Shown here in pieces: positions 48,900 through 59,077 of a stretch of 64,000 nucleotides of DNA (positions are counted from its first letter, which is position 1; every line of letters begins with the position of its first letter). The translations under genes were made by a program, and so were the position numbers. Location: positions 74,412,401 to 74,476,400 of the forward strand of contig CM049315.1 in assembly GCA_026874595.1 (NCBI GenBank). The letters are read 5' to 3'. The stretch comes from Sipunculus nudus (lineage: Eukaryota > Annelida > Sipuncula > Golfingiida > Sipunculidae). The notes under the pieces were generated by a model, which was not told the origin of the DNA, did not search any database, and worked only from the letters and a program-made list of their open reading frames with translations.

Positions 48900-49215
48900 G
48901 CATAATACATATTATTGATTTGGGCCAAGGTCCCATTCTGGAGAGAGTACAGGCTTGGACGGCTCCAGCCCCGGTTGACGAGCGATATACTGACTGTATC
49001 CTCTGGTCTCACACTACACTGCAAATGGATGTTCAAAGCTACGCCAAATTGCATAAATATTGATAGAAGACTTAGGTGCTCCATAAACAGGACCCGCAAG
49101 AAATTATGGCCAAGACTCGTTTTCCTTGAAATCTCTGAGAGATCCTCAGATGGCTTGGTTATAGACCTAGCCATATTTGTCCAAATTGGAGAACTTTCCA
49201 CATCGGGGGATTAAA
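48900..49215. other. Complex single-copy block open on both strands
   Basis: About 300 bp with balanced base composition inside AT-rich DNA. It is open for 99 codons on the plus strand and 114 on the minus strand. The minus frame has an acceptor-like TTTGCAG and ends with a stop after SFVLDYRE; a donor is weak (GCTAG/GTGGCT). There is no recognisable domain in either frame. An exon remnant, a conserved non-coding element or an old repeat are all possible. Confidence 0.22.
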
Positions 49216-49531
49216 TGTTAATATTGACATATTGGCCGTACAAGTGTCATAAACTTTGTAGGACTAGTGGTCACCTTGCTATATTGACATTTATTGACAT
49301 CTGTTGCTCTGTTCATAAGCAGGTACATTATGCTGTCATATATATACAAATATTGATATATATATATATATGTAAGAGACCTAAGCATGTAGCTTACTAA
49401 TCAATATGAATTTAGTGTACATCAACTTTTACTTACAGATATGGATTCAAAAAGACTAGATATATCCCACAAGGCATACAGCGGAGGTTGTGTCCATTGT
49501 TATGAAAAGTCAAATAAAAATCCACCATCTT
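49216..49531. other. Unassigned; TA microsatellite
   Basis: Short TA run near 49355-49372. No gene seen. Confidence 0.4.
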
Positions 49532-49770
49532 TACTAATGATGTGCTAATAAATCAATTATATTTATGATGATTGGTCGTTTTCTTTCATAATCAATTAAA
49601 TTAGTTGCATTTTTGCATAATTTATCACAAATGGTTATGTATGCATATGCAAATTAAGAATTAAAATAATCTAACTCTGTGAGATATATAAGAAAGATGA
49701 AACACAAAGTAGCGTTTAACAACATTAAAACTGAATCTTGTGCAGAGAACATGTGCCAACAACCAGGCCG
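49532..49770. mobile_element. Family K, 5' part, copy 4
   Basis: ACTAATGATGTGCTAATAAA through AACATGTGCCAACAACC matches the left half of 44109-44530. Homology stops near 49770, where unrelated sequence begins. Confidence 0.5.
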
Positions 49771-50175
49771 TTATAGCCCCAGTCACATCACGTCAAAGGG
49801 CTCCTACCTAGTTGTTTTTTGGCCAAAAAGTGGGCTTCGGACAGACACTGTTTACTCGGACAAGCTTTGTCAGTATTGGGGAGCCCGTCCCTTTATAGCG
49901 TGGAGTTAAAGAGCGATGAGGACTCACTGGAAATATGGTGACAGTTTTGCTTGGGGGATCTTTGGGATCATCCAAAGTCCACACATTTTTTTAGGTTAAC
50001 AAAATTCCTTGGATCCCTCTGTCGATTTAAAGAGCATGGGACGAGTTCATAGCGATGTTGAGAAGAGGTTCGGAGGTGCTTCGAAAAATGTCCTGTCGGT
50101 CCCCTTCACATTTCAGGCGCAAAAAAAATCTTAAGACCCCGCTAGACCTCAATAATAATGTGACCATAATAAAAA
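49771..50175. other. Unassigned GC-richer block
   Basis: Base composition changes abruptly (CAGTCACATCACGTCAAAGG onward; later GGAGGTGCTTCGAAAAATG), and homology to family K ends. CpG is more frequent than in the flanks. No other copy and no ORF with a recognised domain. Possibly the interior or capture region of a larger K-type element. Confidence 0.3.
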
Positions 50176-52589
50176 ACAAGTGACCCATGGGTCATGACGC
50201 TCAGCTGCCAAGCATGACCTGCGACATCATGGGCTGCAATTCACAACTTCTAGTAAAATTGTTGCAGAACCTTTATGCCAATTTTGTTTAAACTTTCTAC
50301 ATTGCCATAAATTCTTATCATATATGTCAGGTTAAAACATAGTGAATGATGGTCTGAGGCAAAATGTATGGTTGTTGAGCTATCAGGAACTAATCCCACA
50401 GCTTGCTCGATACCTGTCCGTCTCAAAAGGAATACCATACAGGCCACATATAAGATCAAAATATAGCAAAAGATCAAGGAAATCCATGCAAGAATTATTG
50501 TGAAACGGGTGCTTCCATATTAATTTTTATTCAATACAAGCCAACTGTACTGAGCTTTCATAAATGATGGTCATATTTATTAAGAAATCTTTGACCCAAT
50601 GCAAGATTACATTCATATACATCCCACTGCATTCACTTTAATAGTTCTTGAGATAATATGTTCTAAAGGAATTAAAAGATGGCGTCCTGGTGGCCATATT
50701 GGATTTCTGACAGGTCGGATATTGAACAACAAACATCCTCTAAAAGGGACCAAACATCATAAAAAATCACAGAAACTGTCCTGGCAAAAGGATTTCTAAA
50801 ATGGCTACCTGGCAGACATAATGGTTTTCTGACATGTCACACATCCTCCAATAAGACACTAAACTTGTAGCAATTGCTTCAAAGAATGTAACAGTTATGA
50901 ATGTCCAAAACAATTCAAAAGGCTTGATCAGGCTGGAGAGCTCTCATATCAGATTTATGAACATGCAAATGTAAAAAGTGCAAGTCCAATTTGTTTTAAT
51001 TATCAGCTTGCTATTCAATGGGGTCAGCAGGGTAGGTAAACTGCAAAACCTAAAAGAAAAGAAATGCAGAAAGCATCACTAAGAGTCTTGTAATCAAATA
51101 AAGCCATCCTAAATCCAGGTACAGACCCACATATTATCAGAACAAACACTTGCTGGTATATCTGATGATTTGTATAATAATATACAGATATCTAGAAAAC
51201 TAAGTTTATTGCTATGATTCCATGATATAAACTGCAAAATGTTCCCATCATTTTATAAATCAGTAGCTAAACTTAACACTTAACTCTCATAGTCTTAATG
51301 CCTGGCCAAAGCATTCCGGCAACAGTGTTTTTGTTATGCACTAATGATATATCCTTATCACTCCATGAGCTGATACAAAAGGGAGTCATATATCACAAGT
51401 GTCACTTACAATTATGGGCACATAGTGAGATGTACCAGCTGGAGTGCAAGCTTATATATACAAGAAAAATAGAGATGGTCTACAAAATAAGTTGACCTGA
51501 CCTATGACCTTGGCCTTTTGCCCACATATCAACTGGATTCTTTCTAAATGATGGGTAACTACTAACCACTTACATCTGGATGGGTGTAATTACTTGGCAA
51601 CCAATGAGTGAATAACTTAGACCTGCAACCTTTAACCTCCTGACCAGCTGACCTCAAAATCAGTTATTTCTTCATGCAAAAAGACCCATAAATATGAAGT
51701 TTGAATCAAATTCAGTGATGCATAGATGTGGCATATGTGAAAGACTGAAGGTTTGGGTTGAACAGTTTCACTTGAAATATGTTCACAAGCATTTAGAACA
51801 ATATTGTGACCTTGACCTTTGACCTTTTGAACTCAATATCAATAGGCTTCTTCTCCTATTGGTAGGTAAGCCATATATGACAGATGGAAAGTATAGATTG
51901 AAAAGTTTGCTGAAAATGACTCCACGCAAGAAGAGGGGTGTGTGAACTTGACCTTTGACCTCAAAATCAACAGGTCTTTTCCCCTGTTGGCAGAGAAGCG
52001 ATATCAGTGCTGAAAGGTTTGGAATGAAAGGTCTAGCTTGAAATGTGTCCACAACCTTTTCAAAGAAGTGGATCCTGTGACCCTGACCTTTGACCTTGTG
52101 ACCTCAACATCTATAGGATTCTTCTCCCACTTAGTAGGTGAGCTATATGTGAAAGATCAAAGAATTGGGATGAAAGGTTTGGCTTAAAATGCATCCTGAG
52201 GCTTTTCAAAGAAGTTGGTTCTGTGACCTTGACCTTTGACCTTGTGACCTCAAAATAATTATGGTTTTTCCCCTGTTGGTAGGTGAGCTGTATGTGAAAG
52301 ATGGAAGTTTTAGGATAAAAATTTTGGCTAAAAGAATTATTTCTGGGGGGTGCAAACACACCCCATAACTTCGAGAATATAGGTTGCAGTGACCTAATTT
52401 CAGGTTTGCAAGGAGATCTTTTTAGAACCTCTAAGACTGCATCGGGTTCATGGCCCACGCCCCTATGGTTACAATTTGTGCCCTGCTAACGGCTGGACGG
52501 CCGGCCAGACAGCCGGACGGACAGACGGAAGGACGCCGGACAAATACCCATCGCTATAGCCCAGCATGACTGAAAGTCAGCTGAGCTAA
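50176..52589 (+). mobile_element. Family G element, complete, with a different core carrying DR1-type motifs
   Basis: The left end has the 14-bp palindrome TGACCCATGGGTCA (50181-50194) then TGACGCTCAGCTG. The right end shares the family G segment GACCTAATTTCAGGTTTGCA, an ACGG tail (52492-52540), a hairpin of AGTCAGCTGAGCT type and CTAA at 52586-52589. The core at about 51480-52300 is made of 135-146 bp units, each with a cluster of GACCTT half-sites. TGACCTTTGACCT is exact at 51813, 51949, 52084 and 52230. No coding capacity. Confidence 0.72.
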
Positions 52590-52818
52590 AAAAACGGATG
52601 TCGGCAGGATTTTTAAAATGGGCAAGGAGCTTGCTGCTAGGCTGATTTTAAAAATCCACCAGAGCTCGGCTGGTTCATTATTTCAGGAATAATACTAAAT
52701 ATAAAACAGGTTTCATTTTAATATAGCATGCAGGCACATAAAATAACCAATTAATAATTAATCACCAGTCATTTATTTCTTTCTATCTTTGAATGCAATC
52801 TTACAACCAATATTGAGT
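52590..52818. mobile_element. Family K 3'-end fragment (probable)
   Basis: ATTAATAATTAATCACCAGT, TTGAATGCAATCTTACAACC and AATATTGAG resemble the right end of 44109-44530. The left boundary is unclear. Confidence 0.4.
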
Positions 52819-52969
52819 TTAATTAATCACAATAATTGTTGAATTTTTTTAAATGATGCAGAATTAGAAATATTGATAACTTAAAACAACATTTATGACA
52901 GGGTATTTTTTTATAACAAAATCACAAGATTTACAATAATTCAGATATGATGCTAATACAATTGACCCA

Positions 52970-53629
52970 TGGGTGAAGATGCTCAGCTGTCTAGCCTGAT
53001 ATTGTAGGCTAATATTCAGATGTGATCTTTACACTTGACCTTCTGGCACCAAAGTTAACTGGGTTCTTCCTTAAGTAACGGGACACATATGTGAGAAGAA
53101 TGAATCCAATCATGATTGGTCTGTACAGGTTGTATTATAGATGAATAAGACCAAGGTAACCAGTTTTCAAACTCTGATACCTTGGTGGAAACAACTTGTG
53201 TGTCAGATTTGAAGGACACAAACACAATACAGTGGAACCCCGACTTGCGACCACCCCGCGATTGCGACCACCCCCACAACTATGACCACTTTTCTTAGTC
53301 CCGAATATATGATTCAGCTAATTTAGAGTTTCACAAACATAACCACCCCCAAATTAAGACCACTTTGGTCAGTCCCCAAGGTGGTTGTAATTGTGGGGTT
53401 CCACTGTACTTGCAAAGTTATTGCATCACAAAATTGATAATGAGGAAACAGATTTGACCTTGAAGATAAAGGTCAAGGTCACAATTTTTCAAAGTTTTCT
53501 GAGAAGTTATCAGGTTCACAAAATATTCATACTTTGCTGATTTGACCATGAAGATCAAGGTGAAAGAAGAGTGGATAAAAATGGCTTATCAAAGAAGCCT
53601 CGTGTGTGAAAGAGAGAAATCAACAGACA
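52970..53629 (+). mobile_element. Family G 5' fragment, split by a MITE
   Basis: TTGACCCATGGGTGAAGATG then CTCAGCTG is the G left end. Core-like GACCTT half-sites occur at 53035 and 53453 (GACCTTGAAGATAAAGGTCA). The sequence is interrupted by the pogo-like MITE at 53230-53406 and then stops at the CACTGCC element at 53630; no 3' end is found. Confidence 0.5.
53230..53406. mobile_element. Pogo-like MITE (177 bp)
   Basis: Left end CAGTGGAACCCCGACTTGCG with following ACCACC. Right end GGTTGTAATTGTGGGGTTCC with following ACTG. Inverse with few mismatches, bounded by TA at 53228-53229 and 53407-53408. CAGTGGAACC ends are characteristic of pogo-group MITEs. Confidence 0.82.
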
Positions 53630-54079
53630 CACTGCCAAAAATAAAAGATAAATTTTCTTGCCCCACTCCCTATAATTCTATCTATAAGAAAAAATATCTT
53701 GTGGAAAGAAAATGTTTTTTTGTCATGGAAATGAACATTTTTCTTATAAGAAGATTTTTTTTTCTTCTGAAAAGAGAATTTTCTTGCTTCCAGAAAGATA
53801 TCTTATGACAAGAAATAATAACATGCACCCACTTAGTGCATGTGCTTGCACATAACAATAATAAAATTTCTTTCTATAATTCTTATGACAAAAAAAATAT
53901 TTTCTTGGGAGTCAGCAAGAAATTTTTGTCTTACACTAGTAAAGAAAATATTTCTTCTGACAAGATAATATATCTTGTCTTAAGAAAATAAAGATAAATT
54001 TTCTTGAAGATTTCTTGTCAGAAGGAAATTTTTCTTGTCATGAAATTTTATCTTAACAAGTAAAAATTTTTTGGCAGTG
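53630..54079. mobile_element. CACTGCC-ended TIR element, second copy (450 bp)
   Basis: Left CACTGCCAAAAATAAAAGAT, right AAAATTTTTTGGCAGTG, inverse at both ends, same family as the outer element at 3353-5684. The interior is dominated by TTTCTTG/CAAGAAA and contains the CTTGCCCCACTCCCTATAAT block also seen as CTTGTCCCACTCCCTACATA near 3562. Confidence 0.75.
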
Positions 54080-55354
54080 CATGTTTGTAAGTAGAATAAC
54101 CTTTGTCCTGAGACAGTATGCAACAGCACATTATACAGTGTAAATCTACTTCATTCTGTAATATTTGTGCTAACCTAGAAAGAGGTGTATACATAAAAAA
54201 CATGATCAGTGAATGCCTGCTTTGGACTGATGATGTTTCCTATTTGTTCCTCTGCTGCCATCTGGTGTCAAAGATGGTGACTAATATTGAGGTTTTGACT
54301 TGACAAGACTACATACATAATTGGTAATTTGGAACACCTCAGCTGACCATTGCCAATAAGGCCTTGGATGTATGTACCGGTATGACCAAAAGATAGACAA
54401 AAAAAAATATAGTATCATTCGGCAGAAATCTGTAAGGTTGCCATTTTTACTGAGTCATCAAAGAAATAATCAGTTTTCACATTTATTTGCCATTAAAATG
54501 TGCATAATATGGACTTAATTTGTTGCTGAACAACAAATATGACCAGGTTCAGATTGTAATATAACTTGATATTTCTGTTTATCATAGATTGCTCATACAT
54601 CACCAACCAGGTGTGGACTTCCTGGCATTAACTTTATCCTCATTTGGACCAAACAAGTGTACTTGGGATTTTTTCCCTGTATTTCTTGAACCAGTGTTGT
54701 CTTATAGCTTTAATGGTAGAATATATGAGGATTGGCAGACCCTGTGCACAAAATGCATTGTTTTGCTGTTACACAGTGCATAACAGGAGTGCAGTTGACC
54801 TGGCCTTGCCATGCTGGAATACTTTCCATGGCGGATCCCTATGTACATCAAAGACCAGAAGCCAACAAATTTGATTCAGGTGTTCTAAGTGGATAATTGA
54901 TATATCAAATGTAAAACAAATATGAGAAATAAAACAAATATGAGAAATGAAATAAAGAAGCATGAATGAGGCATTAATAAAACAGTCCCTACTTTGCTCT
55001 AAAATGTAGCATTAAGTATAACTGCAAAGAATTAAACAGATAAACCACACAAGCAAAACTCTTCAGAAATCATTTTACACATATTATCTTTAAGTATTCT
55101 TGATTCCAGATGAATTCAAACCCATAGAGACTTCTGATAACATCATATACAAGCTGGTTGGTCAGAATACCTCATACTTTGGTGTTTATCTTAATTATCC
55201 ACACCACCAGAAGGATTGGACATATTTTCTTTTATGATGACTGCTGCTACACATACCAGCACATTTACTGTGAAAAGATTTATCATTTAGCACGGCACAA
55301 TTCAAGAACAGGCTAAGAAAGTCCATACCTCGATTACATTAAGATTTCCTAACT
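54080..55354. other. Unassigned sequence
   Basis: No gene. 54118-54303 is open for 61 codons on the plus strand without a recognised domain. Tandem duplicate AAAACAAATATGAGAAAT at about 54912-54948. Confidence 0.4.
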
Positions 55355-56342
55355 TTAAAGCCAGCTTTTCACATGCCTTTCTATAACATTTATGTGATAT
55401 CTGGCTTTCTCTGGATGCATATTAATCAACTCTTGGAAGTTCCTGTTATGATACGATCTTACAATGCCTCTGTGACTGATGTATAAGACTATGTACAAGA
55501 GCTCTGTTAGTAAACACACCAATGTTGACAAACAGAAAAAAAAAAACATGTGACTTTAGGTGATGCAGAAGTTTAAAGGTCACTAGTTGCAAAACAGAAG
55601 GATCTGTCTCAATATTCTTGAATTCACAGGCTGAAAAATATTATAGTTTACTTGTCACTCACCAGATGGCAGCTCTGACTGTATTGCTTAATTAGTTTCA
55701 ACTTTTAGACAATGTGTACTACTTTGATATAAAAGGTACTGCTTGTATGACATGCCATGTGCAAATTACATCTGATCTGAAGAGCTTCTGTCACATCAGA
55801 AAGTCAAATTTAGTTACTTCTTACAACTGTTGTTGTACATTTTCTCAAATTTCATGACTTTGAAAGAACTTGGATTTCACATTCCAGAAATCAGGACTTT
55901 TTTAAAGGGACATAATCAGGAGCAATATTTTTTCTATTCTTTCACACTATCAGTTCAGTTTTGCTTTATACAAAAGCTTGCCAGCAAAACCATTCCAGCA
56001 TACAGTCTCATTTCCTCGCATACAACTGTGTAACACCTTGTTATGGCCCGGCCTGTTTACTACCATAACAAGGCCGCATGACCGGAGGTCCGATTAAGAG
56101 GGGCAACACGTAATGTTTCAGCCAGCGGGAACATGTATTATATTTTTTGGGCCAAGTCAGTCAGGGCATCTCCTGATTGGCAAGTGTTGTGGCTATACGC
56201 AGCACATGACCTGACACACTGTGTTTATGTTGACACCTGCGGTTTCAAGGCAATATTTTGGCAAGTACAGATATATTTTAAAGGGGAGAAGCTATTTTTT
56301 GTGTTATCTCAACATGTTTTATAGGTGATTGGGCCCCTTTAA
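55355..56342. mobile_element. Family L element, large copy with internal hairpin
   Basis: Left TTAAAGCCAGCTTTTCACAT, right ATAGGTGATTGGGCCCCTTT then AA; ends near TTAA on both sides. The left part matches 27365-27640; the right part is the inverse of 8992-9270. At 56037-56072 a perfect 10-bp inverted repeat (CTTGTTATGG/CCATAACAAG) encloses 16 bp. Confidence 0.58.
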
Positions 56343-57198
56343 ATTTAACCTTGCTCCACTGGTGAAGATCATTGTTGTATCAATTAAGAAAACAGATCAA
56401 GGTGATATACAGTGATACAGGAAATTGGGTGGTACAAAAAAAACAAGCTAAAAACAAGCTATGTAGTTTCTACATCCACATGAGAACTTTCTTATCAGGC
56501 ATGAGAGCATGACCAAACACAACTGGGATAACAGATTTATTCCTCCTTCTGTCTAACACTTATATGCTACAGGCCATGAGTTGCATGTGGAGGCAAAATC
56601 ACTTGAGAAACATCCTGAGTAACTACAGACAAAACATTGTGTGTGAAGTTGAATTTGCTGAATATTTTAAAAGCTTAAGTCCTGTGTAGGTAGCATTTTC
56701 TATTGAATATTGATATAGGTAACCAGACATTAAGAAGGATATCCTATAATAAATTCAGCTTTCTAGATTACAGGTTTAATATGAACTAACTTAGGAATAA
56801 TCCTGATGTCACAAACTGCCACTTAGACATCGGAGCTACTGTACAACAGTAGCTCTACTGTTATATTCAAGAAAACACAAATTTCAACAAATGGCATGGT
56901 TTGGCCTTTCACGAGCATGTAATTTTTGGGTTTTGCATATTGCTTGTGGTAACATTTTTCACACTCACACAAAAAACAAGTAAATAAATTCAGATAGAAA
57001 CTATACATTAACAAAAGCCAAGCTTGGTTATGGATGATTGCATAGGCCAGTTATGCATTTAATTGTGCTTACACAAAGATGGTGGGCGGTGTGTGGGGTG
57101 TCCCCATATAATTGGTGTTCAAATAATGCCCTCGCAACAGCTACTCCATGTGGAGAACTAATTATTGGCTTGTCATTATTGTCATCGTCAGTATTACA
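56343..57198. other. Unassigned sequence
   Basis: No gene. TACTGTACAACAGTAGCTCT at 56837 may be the left end of a decayed TA-flanked MITE; CACGAGCATGTAATTTTTGG follows near 56909. Confidence 0.35.
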
Positions 57199-57302
57199 CA
57201 GTATGGCATGTAATTTTTGCGGGGATTTAATTTTTGCAAATTAAGGTTAGCTTGTGAAATTCATGAAACTACACGCTCGTGAAAATTTCTGGTTCTACAG
57301 TA
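57199..57302. mobile_element. MITE remnant of the 'TTTTTGCGGGGATTTAATTT' type
   Basis: ATTTTTGCGGGGATTTAATT, then CACGCTCGTGAAAATTTCTG and TTCTACAG before TA, resembles a widespread short TIR element with CpG-containing arms (GCGGGG / CGCTCGTG). Only the right half is convincing. Confidence 0.4.
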
Positions 57303-57579
57303 ATCAGAGAGGTTTCATCCAAATTGCACCATTTTTCATTTTCAGGAAATAGCAAGATAAAACCTCAGTCTCCTGTTCAAAGTCCAATACCTTCACTACA
57401 AGGTTATGTCATACCCCTTAATGTTGTTTAATTAGTGAACTAATTTTAATTTATCACTGACCACAGATTTTATTGTTTAATTTGGATCATACATATTGTT
57501 ATATTAGTAGTCAGTTAGAATGTACCTTAAGAACTTTAAATATTTTTATTAAAGTGAATTATTCCCGTGTATGTAAACA
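57303..57579. other. Unassigned AT-rich sequence
   Basis: No gene or repeat copy recognised. Confidence 0.4.
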
Positions 57580-57830
57580 AGGTGCACCATCGCTGATGGT
57601 AGACGAACACACAACCATTTACTTTACAATTGATCTGGTCATGGGAAATCTGATTATCGTGTTCTTGGTCCACAGCTCGTCCAAATGAGGTCTCACTAAA
57701 CTAATTTCACGTCTGGAAGGAGAGCCTGCCGGCAGTCTCGTTAGCAAGAGTTACAATTCACTGACAGACTTAACTAACCATACAGGAGGCCTTTGTTAAA
57801 GTGGTCATAGTGCTTAGTAAAGTCACTCTG
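57580..57830. other. Possible conserved non-coding element
   Basis: A non-repetitive, balanced-composition stretch (for example GGAGAGCCTGCCGGCAGTC) between AT-rich flanks. A plus-strand ORF of 71 codons ends inside it but has no recognised domain. Flagged because it is single copy and unlike the surrounding repeats. Confidence 0.18.
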
Positions 57831-58109
57831 TCAGCTCTGTTGCTGCTTTCACAAAGTAACATAGTTCAAGTCTTATCAATGCATCTGTTTGATGTCAGAT
57901 TGTGACAGTTACTATAGATATATATAAACAGCTAAGCTCCGCACTGTCCCAAAGAATACTGTGGTTTTTTTTTTTGGTTTTTTTTTGCATGAGTTTCATA
58001 TGAATTCACAATATAAACAACAGAAACAAATTTTGGAAAATAAAAGAATATTAGATTCCATCGTCAAAGGAAACAGAATGGTATCATGAATAAAAATAAT
58101 CTAGTGTGC

Positions 58110-58930
58110 TACCAAGGAGACTTTTCATGGAACTCCAGGATGTAAATTTAGATGATCCTAGTTCCAGTGGTTAAGATTTGTGCCCTCTTAACAGACTACC
58201 ACATCTTTAAAGATATCAAAAATAGAGAAAAAATGTGAAAAAAAAAATAAAAAAAATACAGGTGGTGCCGCCAGTCTCCAGGAATGATGAAACACTCCAT
58301 GATCAATATGCATGTAAAGAATCATGGGGATCAATGCATTAGTTGTTCAGCTACTGGAGCTTTTGAATAAAATTTTTCATTATTCCGGGGGTACCTCTGA
58401 GCCCCATAGCTCGGAGGATATGGATAACAGAGACCTAATTTCAGGTTTACTAGGAGACTTTTCATGAACCACCCTGCATGTTAAATTAGAAGATTCTAGT
58501 GTGTGGTTACGAATTGTGCCCTCTTAACAGACCACTGCATCTTTAAAGGTCTCAAAAAAAGAGAAAAAATGTGAAAAAATAAAAAAAAAATACAGGTGGT
58601 GCCACCAGTCTGCAGGAATGATGAACCACTTCATGATCAATATGCATGTAAAGAATCATGGTGATCAATGCATTAGCTATTCAGAAACTGGAGCTTTTGT
58701 ATCAAATTTTTCATTATTCTGGGGGTACCTTTGAGCCCCATAGCTTGGAGGATATAGGTAACAGAGACCTAATTTCATGTAAATTTTTCATGGACCTCCC
58801 TGGATGCTAAGGGAAAAGATTCCAGGTTCAGTGGTAATGATTTGTGTCCTGTTAATGGAGAGACGGCCAGCCAGACAATGGACAAAGAGTGAACACTATA
58901 GCTGAGATGACTTACAGTCAGCTGAGCTAA
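58110..58930 (+). mobile_element. Family G, 3' portion
   Basis: Two core units with starts ACAGGTGGTGCCGCCAGTCT (58259) and ACAGGTGGTGCCACCAGTCT (58591), about 332 bp apart. They are followed by a weak tail (GAGACGGCCAGCCAGACAATG) and the hairpin TGACTTACAGTCAGCTGAGC, ending CTAA at 58927-58930. The left end is absent. Confidence 0.7.
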
Positions 58931-59077
58931 AAAGGAACTGTGTCATAACAATGAAAAAGAGAACATCACAAAATTTTAACCTCACAAATATGAAAGGAAC
59001 CATAATACTTACTGAATAAAAAATTTACCTATTCAAATATTATAATTTGGAGATGCAGAAAAATAAAGACTTTTTTT

